NCBI GenBank assembly: GCA_022561255.1
Contig: JADFRO010000211.1
Location: forward strand, 1-5,746
Direction: 5' to 3'
DNA length: 5,746 bases
From: Planctomycetota bacterium
Lineage (GTDB): Bacteria > Planctomycetota > Phycisphaerae > UBA1845
In this document: one piece after another, positions 1 through 4,954 of the stretch
Layout of the letters: each line of letters opens with the position of its first letter
Numbering within the stretch: position 1 is the first letter of the stretch
Program-made: the position numbers and the translations under genes
Notes under the pieces: generated by a model
The model's database searches: none
Told to the model about the DNA's origin: nothing
Seen by the model: the letters and a program-made list of their open reading frames with translations, nothing else

Positions 1-372
1 GTCGGTATATGGATACTGATCACCGCGCGCGGCTGGACACGTCGGCGCGGCGTCACCATCGCAGCCGTCGTTGCGGCGGCGGTTGCAGGTTCGCTGGGTG
101 CCTCCACAGCCGTCTCGCGATGGTCGGATCGAAACGCTCCCGACGGCGTGGTCATCGGCGTGGACGTGGCGGTCCACAAAGGCCCCGGCGCGGGTTACAA
201 CAGGCAGTTCGAGCAGCCACTGCAGCCCGGGGTGGAGTTCACGCTTAAAGAGCGGCGCGGCGGATGGTGGAATGTTGAGCTTACCGACGGAAAAACGGGG
301 TGGGTCGACACGGTGCACGCCGAACTCATACCGACGCAGCGGCGTGAAGCGTTCCAACTTTCATTGGACTAG
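1..372 (+). CDS. BatE-like membrane protein with SH3 domain, C-terminal part (5' end outside window)
   Basis: The frame is open from base 1 to a TAG at 370-372 and gives 123 residues. Residues 1-8 (VGIWILIT) look like the end of a membrane segment. A basic turn follows (ARGWTRRRG), then a second hydrophobic segment at about 18-38. Residues 47-113 resemble a bacterial SH3 domain of the kind at the end of BatE proteins, with the motifs GPGAGYNRQF, LQPGVEFTL, WWNVELTDGKTGWV and a final AELI. BatE proteins usually carry TPR repeats, one or two membrane helices and this SH3 end, and lie in Bat operons with MoxR, DUF58 and VWA proteins; that part would lie to the left of the window. The ATG at 148 falls inside the domain and is not the start. 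Assignment to BatE rather than another TPR/SH3 membrane protein is inference. Confidence 0.65.
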   Translation, partial: VGIWILITARGWTRRRGVTIAAVVAAAVAGSLGASTAVSRWSDRNAPDGVVIGVDVAVHKGPGAGYNRQFEQPLQPGVEFTLKERRGGWWNVELTDGKTGWVDTVHAELIPTQRREAFQLSLD

Positions 373-567
373 CGTATTTCACGCTTCTCCGTTCCGATCC
401 GCGGGCTCTCCTGCGGAGCGCAGCTCTCTGCGGGCCGCAGCTCGCCCGTGCGGTTTCTCCACGTTCGATCTTACCTGAAGCCCGGCAGACCCGGCATTGG
501 AATGCGGGAGATGCTCCAGCGTGGTAGCATTCGCGTAAGGCGTCGATAATACCAACGGACTTGCAGC
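373..567. other. Intergenic region with several short dyads
   Basis: These 195 nt hold no credible gene. Visible structure: a 5-bp inverted repeat overlapping the upstream stop (371-375 with 381-385); a GC-rich palindrome CTGCGGGCCGCAG (428-440); a direct repeat GCAGCTC (420-426 and 437-443); a direct repeat CCCGGCA (481-487 and 490-496); and two adjacent dyads, GCATT-2-AATGC (494-505) and GGAG-3-CTCC (507-517). GATAAT at 545-550 resembles a -10 box but has no good -35 partner; TAGCAT at 525-530 is a weaker alternative. None of the hairpins is followed by a T-run, so I call no terminator. The dyads could be an operator for the downstream gene, but that is speculation. Confidence 0.4.
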
Positions 568-1422
568 ATGATCTCACTCGCCTCAATTAACACCTGGCCG
601 TGGTACAAGCGACTACCGTTGAAGTGGACGGCGTTCGGCCTGGCGACGCTGATCGTCTGCAATCCACATCCGGTCCTCCTGTTTCGTCACCTGCAGCGAT
701 TGCAGAATCCCAACGACTTAATAGAGCCCAACGCACCCGCACTCGCGCCGATGATCGAGGAGCTACGCCCACAGATGTCACCCGACCTCCCCGCGAAGCT
801 GCGACTCCAGCGCGTCGAGCGATACGTCCTCAAACGCATTCCCTACGAATGGGACTGGAACACGTGGGGCAATGCTGACTATTTGCCAACGGTCGCCGAG
901 GTGGTCGAGATGGGCCGCGAGGACTGCGACGGTCGCGCTGTGGTAGCCGCCTCGTTGCTGCGACACTTCGGGTTCCAGACCGAACTTGTTTCCGATTTCT
1001 CGCACGTGTGGGTCAAGACGGATCGCGGCGAAACGATGGGGCCGGGCGAACAGAAGATCATCGTCGCCACGAAAGACGGGCTCAAAATTCGAACAGCCGG
1101 ACTAACGCAAATCCCCAAGGCGCTGGCCTACGGGATCGCTGTCTTTCCCTTGCGGCGCGAGCTGATCCTGGTCGTCGTTATGTGGCTCCTCATGATCCGG
1201 CGCGACCGCGGCGCCGTTCGTATCGGCGCGGCGATCGTCCTGCTGGTGATCGGCCTACTTGCGTTGCGCGAAGGAGGCGGCGACTATCTCGCACCAACCC
1301 GCTGGTTGCAATTCGGTGGCGGAGCGACCATGCTGGTCGGAACCGTTTTCGCACTGGCGAGGCCGCGGCGTGTAAGGAGTTGTCACACGCTGGAAAGTTT
1401 ACTTTCGCCGCCCCGAAGGTAG
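568..1422 (+). CDS. Membrane-anchored transglutaminase-like protein
   Basis: This is a complete gene of 284 residues. Residues 20-40 form an N-terminal hydrophobic segment. The middle part resembles a transglutaminase-like (papain-fold) domain: GREDCDGRAV with Cys120 as the likely nucleophile, an alpha-helical SLLRHFGF, then DFSHVWVKTD with His146 as the likely base. The third catalytic residue is unclear; Asp152 or Glu155 are candidates, closer to the His than usual. Three further hydrophobic segments lie at about 189-209, 216-233 and 246-264, followed by a basic tail. Such domains act as cysteine proteases or amidases, or as cross-linking enzymes; the substrate here is unknown. Transglutaminase-like proteins often sit near MoxR/DUF58 and Bat genes, which fits the gene upstream. 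The ATG at 568 has no clear Shine-Dalgarno. It was chosen because it is the first ATG of the frame and leaves an intact membrane segment. Confidence 0.7.
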   Translation: MISLASINTWPWYKRLPLKWTAFGLATLIVCNPHPVLLFRHLQRLQNPNDLIEPNAPALAPMIEELRPQMSPDLPAKLRLQRVERYVLKRIPYEWDWNTWGNADYLPTVAEVVEMGREDCDGRAVVAASLLRHFGFQTELVSDFSHVWVKTDRGETMGPGEQKIIVATKDGLKIRTAGLTQIPKALAYGIAVFPLRRELILVVVMWLLMIRRDRGAVRIGAAIVLLVIGLLALREGGGDYLAPTRWLQFGGGATMLVGTVFALARPRRVRSCHTLESLLSPPRR

Positions 1423-1426
1423 TGAT
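1398..1426 (+). promoter_or_regulatory. Possible promoter for sppA
   Basis: TTTACT (1398-1403, four of six bases of TTGACA) is followed after 17 nt by AGTGAT (1421-1426, three of six of TATAAT). The site overlaps the end of the transglutaminase-like gene and would give a leader of about 120 nt before the sppA start. A small hairpin GAAAG/CTTTC (1393-1397 with 1402-1406) overlaps the -35. The match is weak, and read-through from the gene upstream is an alternative. Confidence 0.25.
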
Positions 1427-1540
1427 ACGCTGAGGGTGGCTTTCGGTCGTTTCTGGGCGATAACCCAGTGGCAGAGCGCGGGCTCGGCAAAACTGTGTTG
1501 GACGTGGGCCACGCTTAAGAACTCGCCCGTACCTCGTGGT

Positions 1541-1545
1541 GGAGG
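1541..1545 (+). promoter_or_regulatory. Ribosome binding site that sets the sppA start
   Basis: GGAGG lies 10 nt before the ATG at 1556, which opens a normal signal peptide. The reading frame stays open upstream to a GTG at 1436, but that would put 40 residues without signal-peptide character ahead of the signal peptide, and no Shine-Dalgarno precedes it closely. Confidence 0.7.
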
Positions 1546-1555
1546 ATTGAATCTT

Positions 1556-3418
1556 ATGAAAACTACCCGGATTTTTATCGCAACGTTTCTCCTCAGCGCG
1601 GTTGTGCCGATCGGCGTCGCCCCGGCTCAGCTCAAGGATCTGTTCAAAAGCGCCCGATCAGCCGTAGAGAGTGAGAGCCCTAACAAGATTGCACATTTCC
1701 GCATCAAAGGCACCGTTGGGGAAACGCCCAACGCCATGCCCACACTGTTCGGTGGCGACCCTCCGGTCTCACTCAAGTCGCTACTGTCGCGTCTGAAACA
1801 AGCGCGCGTCGACGATGAGGTCGTTGCGATCGTGATCGACGTCCAGCACGCGGCCTTGGGACTCGGGCAGATGGAAGAGATTCACGAGGCGCTGAAGAAG
1901 TTCGCGGCCGTCGACAAACCCGTCTACGTTCACGCCGACTCGCTCCAAACCCTGACCTACGCCGTCGCGACGGGCGCTTCGCACATCAGTCTCGTACCGA
2001 CCGGTGACCTGTGGCTGCTGGGACTGCGCGGCGAGTCGCCCTACCTCCGCGGCACGCTCGACAAAATCGGCTGCACGCCCGACTTCGAGCAATACGAAGA
2101 CTTCAAGACAGCCGCCGAAACGATCACCCGAACCGAACCCTCCGACGCGTCGAAACAGATGACCAAGTGGCTTCTCGATGGGATCTACGACGGCTTGGTG
2201 AAGCGCATCGCTGCGAGTCGAGGACTTTCGGATCAAAAAGTTCGCGAGCTGATTGACGACGGTCCCTATCTGGCGAAAGAAGCATTGGAAGCGGGCCTGA
2301 TCGACTCCGTGCAGCATCGTCAGGACTTCATCGCCGAGCTGAAAAAGCGATACGGGTCTGACGTGGACATCGATACCGACTACGGAGACTCCGAAGGGAT
2401 CAAGGCGCCTGACGACTTCTTCGGGATGATGAGTTTCCTGATGGAGATGTTCAATCCCAGCCCGAAGACCTACACGGAGCCGAGCGTAGCCATCGTCTAC
2501 GTCGAAGGGGCGATTCAAACCGGAGTCGGTAAGGCGAGCCCCTTCGGTCCACCCAGCGGCGCCTTCAGCACGAGCATTCGCAAAGCCCTGGACAAAGCCG
2601 CCGGCGACGAATCCGTTAAGGCGGTTGTACTCCGTATCAACTCGCCCGGCGGATCAGCCCTCGCCTCGGAAATCATTCTGGACGCAACGCGCCGTGTCGC
2701 CGCCAAAAAACCGCTGATCGTGTCGATGGGCGACGTCGCGGGTAGCGGTGGCTACTACGTCGCGTGCGCCGCCGAGACGATTTTCGCCGACGCCAGCACA
2801 ATCACCGCCTCGATCGGCGTGATCGGCGGCAAGATCGTCACCACCGAAATGTGGCACAAGATCGGCGTCAACTGGCACACGATACAACGCGGCAAGATGG
2901 CCGCCATGATGAGCACGGCTACGCCCTTTAATGATGAGGAACGCAAGAAACTCAGGCACTACATGGGTAGCGTGTACGAAACCTTCAAGGGACACGTCGT
3001 CAGCGCTCGCGGAGATCGCCTGAAGAAACCCATCGAGGAGATCGCCGGCGGACGCGTCTTCACGGGCGCACAGGCGCTGGAGCTAGGACTTGTCGATCGG
3101 ATCGGCGGACTCGAAGACGCGATCAAGTTCGCAGCCGAGCGCGCCGACATAGGCAACTACGAGATTCGTGTGATTCCCGACCCGCCGAGCATTTTCGACT
3201 TCTTCGCGCCGAAAGATCGCGACGAAGGCTACACGCGAATGTCCATGCGGGCGCCGTTGGGCCTGGGTCACGATCCATCCATTCGGGCGATGCTCTCGAC
3301 GATGGCCGTAATCGATCCGCTGCGTGTCCGAGCGTTTCTCCAAGCGCTCACGCGCGTCGAACTCATCCACCGCGAAGGTGTCGTAACGATGATGCCGCAG
3401 GAATGGCTGATCCGTTAG
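1556..3418 (+). CDS. sppA: Signal peptide peptidase SppA, 67K type (peptidase family S49)
   Basis: This is a complete protein of 620 residues, close to the length of E. coli SppA. It degrades signal peptides left in the membrane after protein export. Residues 1-24 form a signal sequence ending VAPA before Gln25; it could be cleaved or kept as an anchor. Two S49 domains follow, at about 45-265 and 310-525. In the family the active site is a Ser-Lys dyad shared between the halves. Lys184 in QYEDFKTAAE matches the E. coli lysine 209 motif, and Ser397 in GDVAGSGGYY matches serine 409; the spacing (213 versus 200) is similar. RINSPGGSALASE (360-372) is the conserved strand and turn by the oxyanion hole. 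VFTGAQALELGLVD (501-514) is the usual late S49 motif. Residues from about 540 form a C-terminal tail I cannot assign. The gene stands alone on its strand and converges on the SDR gene. Confidence 0.95.
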   Translation: MKTTRIFIATFLLSAVVPIGVAPAQLKDLFKSARSAVESESPNKIAHFRIKGTVGETPNAMPTLFGGDPPVSLKSLLSRLKQARVDDEVVAIVIDVQHAALGLGQMEEIHEALKKFAAVDKPVYVHADSLQTLTYAVATGASHISLVPTGDLWLLGLRGESPYLRGTLDKIGCTPDFEQYEDFKTAAETITRTEPSDASKQMTKWLLDGIYDGLVKRIAASRGLSDQKVRELIDDGPYLAKEALEAGLIDSVQHRQDFIAELKKRYGSDVDIDTDYGDSEGIKAPDDFFGMMSFLMEMFNPSPKTYTEPSVAIVYVEGAIQTGVGKASPFGPPSGAFSTSIRKALDKAAGDESVKAVVLRINSPGGSALASEIILDATRRVAAKKPLIVSMGDVAGSGGYYVACAAETIFADASTITASIGVIGGKIVTTEMWHKIGVNWHTIQRGKMAAMMSTATPFNDEERKKLRHYMGSVYETFKGHVVSARGDRLKKPIEEIAGGRVFTGAQALELGLVDRIGGLEDAIKFAAERADIGNYEIRVIPDPPSIFDFFAPKDRDEGYTRMSMRAPLGLGHDPSIRAMLSTMAVIDPLRVRAFLQALTRVELIHREGVVTMMPQEWLIR

Positions 3419-3439
3419 CGCCCGGCTCAGCGTACAACG

Positions 3440-4297
3440 TCATAATCGCGAGCGAAGGGAAACGCCCAGCGTTCGCTTGAGCAGGTCGTTGCGAACGCGC
3501 TTGCCCCGAAGCGCGTCGCCGTCGGACGCCTGCCATTCGATCGGCGCCAATCCCGCATTCGCCAGAATGCGATCGTAAAGCTCCCGCCGAAGGATCGGCT
3601 CGTCGCTCACCAGGTTCAGTACGCCGTGATGGTGAATGCGACCGAGCGTGACCATCGCCGCCACGATGTCGTCGCGATGAATCAGGTTGACGAAGGCTCC
3701 GCCGTCGTTGCGCGTCGTACCTGCCGCCGCATGAATTCGACCGGACAGCTCACGACCGGGGCCGTGAATGCCGCCCAACCGCAAAACGGTGACGGCGATC
3801 TGCCCCGAATCCGCCGCCTGAGATCCTGCACCGAGCAGAACGCGCTCCGTTTCGACTAGAATCCGCCCGTTTTCGTCCGACGGGCGCGTATCCGAATCCT
3901 CATCGACCCACGAACCGTCGTCCTGAGCGTAGACGCGTGTTGAAGAGGTGTAAACGATCCGCGCGACGGACGTGCCCCTGATTGCGTGCAAAAGACTCTG
4001 TGCACCTTCGAGGTAAACCTCGCGATAGCTTTGGCCACCGCGCCCCGCAGCCACGCATAGATAGACCACCGCACGATCGTGCAAAAGATCGTGCAGTCGA
4101 TCCGTCTCGGTAAGCGTGACGACCGCCGGCGTCGCCCCCAGCGCGCGGACTCGATCGACGTTCTCCGCCCGTGTCGTGGTCGCGGTGACGTCACATCCCG
4201 CACGTGCAAGCGTTTGCGCCAGTGCGGAGCCGACGTACCCACATCCCAGAATCAACGCACGTTGGGACTGGTCCGCTGGACTTGTCGACTCGGTCAT
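3440..4297 (-). CDS. Atypical SDR / NAD-dependent epimerase-like protein (YeeZ-like)
   Basis: This is a complete protein of 285 residues with an N-terminal Rossmann fold. ALILGCGYVGSALA carries the dinucleotide loop GxGxxG at 18-23, and Thr/Arg residues at 41-43 could favour NADP. Later family motifs are VVYLCVAAG (77-85), RIVYTSSTRVYAQDDG (113-128), RLGGIHGPGR (173-182) and LIHRDDIVAA (205-214), plus a C-terminal KRVRNDLLKRTLG typical of YeeZ-like proteins. The usual SDR catalytic YxxxK is missing: where it should be, the sequence reads ENGRILVETE (142-151). This matches what I recall of the atypical YeeZ-like group. The reaction and substrate are unknown, and loss of the classical dehydrogenase or epimerase chemistry is possible. 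GGAAG stands 5 nt before the ATG. The gene starts 15 nt after the lipoprotein stop, so the two are probably co-transcribed. Confidence 0.8.
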   Translation of the reverse strand: MTESTSPADQSQRALILGCGYVGSALAQTLARAGCDVTATTTRAENVDRVRALGATPAVVTLTETDRLHDLLHDRAVVYLCVAAGRGGQSYREVYLEGAQSLLHAIRGTSVARIVYTSSTRVYAQDDGSWVDEDSDTRPSDENGRILVETERVLLGAGSQAADSGQIAVTVLRLGGIHGPGRELSGRIHAAAGTTRNDGGAFVNLIHRDDIVAAMVTLGRIHHHGVLNLVSDEPILRRELYDRILANAGLAPIEWQASDGDALRGKRVRNDLLKRTLGVSLRSRL

Positions 4298-4312
4298 CGT
4301 CTTCCGCCGGGT

Positions 4313-4489
4313 TTAGCCGCCGATGGATTCGGCGATGAAGTCTTCAACGACCGAGGCCAGCCCATCGCGCAATCCTTCCGCGATCCCTTCTCCCAACGCA
4401 TCGAGACAGCCCCCCGCAAAAAGCACGCAGACAAGCAAACTCCAAACCGCCACCGACGAAGTGCGTACACGCATGTTGAATCTCCGCAT
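4313..4489 (-). CDS. Small lipoprotein, unknown function
   Basis: The protein has 58 residues if it starts at 4489, or 53 from the second ATG at 4474. A basic start (MRRFNMRVRTS) and a hydrophobic stretch (VAVWSLLVCVLFA) lead to the lipobox FAGGC, with Cys28 as the lipidation site. The mature part is only about 31 residues (LDALGEGIAEGLRDGLASVV, then EDFIAESIGG). It is acidic and could form one amphipathic helix. I chose 4489 because GGAGG at 4500-4504 (read on the minus strand) stands exactly 10 nt away, the same spacing as for sppA; the inner ATG has only a weaker GGAG. The frame is open up to 4744, but that extension runs through the dispersed repeat and is not coding. The gene leads the SDR gene by 15 nt. 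I do not recognise a family. Confidence 0.65.
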   Translation of the reverse strand: MRRFNMRVRTSSVAVWSLLVCVLFAGGCLDALGEGIAEGLRDGLASVVEDFIAESIGG

Positions 4490-4499
4490 CCGGATTGAC

Positions 4500-4504
4500 C
4501 CTCC
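4500..4504 (-). promoter_or_regulatory. Ribosome binding site favouring the 4489 start of the lipoprotein
   Basis: On the minus strand this reads GGAGG, followed by 10 nt and the ATG at 4489. The competing ATG at 4474 has GGAG 8 nt upstream, so use of both starts cannot be excluded. Confidence 0.5.
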
Positions 4505-4660
4505 GCCTGTTGTTCGACCAACCGTCACTCGATACAAGACACCGCGCGAGGATGATACCCGAAAACCTCGCTCGGCGTTCCCACGCCCATTCCCAACACG
4601 CTGCGATCTTGTCGACGGGCCGTACAGGCTAAGAGAGTGCATAAAAAGAGCATGACAAAC

Positions 4661-4727
4661 CGAACCGCGACCGTCAGGGGGCGGTTTTCGTCCGCGCAAC
4701 AGGGCCGCTTCCTCACGGGCGCGGCTC
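4661..4727. repeat. Dispersed repeat of the 'DGRGSV' type, two tandem hairpins
   Basis: The minus strand translates to KPPPDGRGSV (about 4660-4689) and in another frame to RPLTVAVR. These strings are familiar to me from spurious proteins predicted in Planctomycetes and Acidobacteria, where they mark an abundant intergenic repeat; this is recall, not a search. The sequence itself shows two hairpins of one design: AACCGC/GCGGTT (4663-4668 with 4681-4686, 12-nt loop) and GCCGC/GCGGC (4704-4708 with 4721-4725, 12-nt loop; it extends outward by a G-U and a G-C pair). The two units look alike (CCGC, then CC, TCA and GGG, then CGG). This is the architecture of REP/BIME elements. The first hairpin is followed by TTTT on the plus strand, but the run is too short for a confident terminator. 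Confidence 0.6.
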
Positions 4728-4792
4728 GGAAAGAGGCTTCTCAAACACGCTCTAAGGACGACCTACGCCGCTACTGTCTTCTTGCTTTTTTG

Positions 4793-4821
4793 TTGCTCTG
4801 CGACTTCCATTGCCGTATAAC
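4793..4821 (+). promoter_or_regulatory. Sigma70-like promoter for the cysteine-rich gene
   Basis: TTGCTC (4793-4798; the TTG matches) is followed after exactly 17 nt by TATAAC (4816-4821, five of six bases of the -10 consensus). A T-rich stretch lies directly upstream. Transcription would start near 4828 and give a leader of about 127 nt. This is the best promoter match noticed in the window. Confidence 0.45.
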
Positions 4822-4842
4822 TGTATCTTGTGGTTGGCTTGG

Positions 4843-4945
4843 CGGGCCCTCTTCGCGGGACGCCCGTCGGTCCATTCTCCCCTCTCGGCCGAGTCGGCTT
4901 TGCCGGACGGCACCGCGAATGCGTTGGTTCATCTCCCCGGGGAGG
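4843..4945 (+). promoter_or_regulatory. Structured leader with duplicated anti-Shine-Dalgarno sequence
   Basis: Three foldable parts precede the cysteine-rich gene: CGGGC/GCCCG (4843-4847 with 4862-4866); a bulged GC-rich stem with a TTT loop (4888-4911); and a perfect 12-nt palindrome CTCCCCGGGGAG (4933-4944). The Shine-Dalgarno GGAGG (4941-4945) lies in the right arm of that palindrome, 9 nt before the ATG at 4955. The heptamer TCTCCCC occurs twice, at 4876-4882 and 4932-4938, and both copies can pair with GGGGAG at 4939-4944. The ribosome site could thus be masked in two ways. I recognise no known riboswitch class; regulation is inferred from complementarity only. Confidence 0.35.
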
Positions 4946-4954
4946 TAGGGTCGC

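Larger units (their letters stand above)
4490..4954. other. Divergent intergenic region without a protein gene
   Basis: These 465 nt separate the lipoprotein/SDR pair from the cysteine-rich gene. On the left, GCGAGG/CCTCGC (4546-4551 with 4566-4571, 14-nt loop) encloses, on the minus strand, TATCAT (4552-4557), a possible -10 for the lipoprotein without a recognisable -35. The middle holds the dispersed repeat (4661-4727). The right third holds a promoter and a structured leader, listed separately. A stretch with six T at 4786-4791 has no hairpin before it and lies just upstream of the -35. Reading frames across this region look unlike proteins. I see no tRNA or known small RNA. Confidence 0.6.

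Noticed and set aside
71..478. Plus-strand frame overlapping the BatE-like end and the gap after it
   Set aside because: It is out of frame with the SH3-like domain and rich in Arg and Ser, as expected for a shifted frame.
1380..1385. TTGTCA as a -35 box
   Set aside because: Five of six bases match, but no -10-like sequence lies 16-18 nt downstream.
1453..1468. Hairpin CTGGG/CCCAG between the transglutaminase-like gene and sppA as a terminator
   Set aside because: The stem has only 5 bp and no T-run follows.
1436..1555. Upstream extension of sppA to a GTG at 1436
   Set aside because: It adds 40 residues before a normal signal peptide. The ATG at 1556 has GGAGG 10 nt upstream.
1781..2518. 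245-residue open frame on the minus strand inside sppA
   Set aside because: It lies fully antisense to a conserved, well-supported gene. Long antisense frames are common in GC-rich DNA, and its product shows no recognisable domain.
4490..4744. N-terminal extension of the lipoprotein to 4744 on the minus strand
   Set aside because: It runs through the dispersed repeat and would bury the signal peptide and lipobox in the middle of the protein.
4763..4810. 15-residue minus-strand peptide MEVAEQQKSKKTVAA
   Set aside because: The composition is protein-like, but there is no Shine-Dalgarno and it overlaps the promoter of the divergent gene; too short to support.
4637..4948. 103-residue plus-strand frame across the intergenic region
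   Set aside because: It covers the repeat, the promoter and the leader, has no ribosome binding site, and its product is low-complexity and unlike a protein.
4828..4954. Cyclic-di-GMP (GEMM) or fluoride riboswitch in the leader
   Set aside because: I looked for their conserved core sequences and did not find them.
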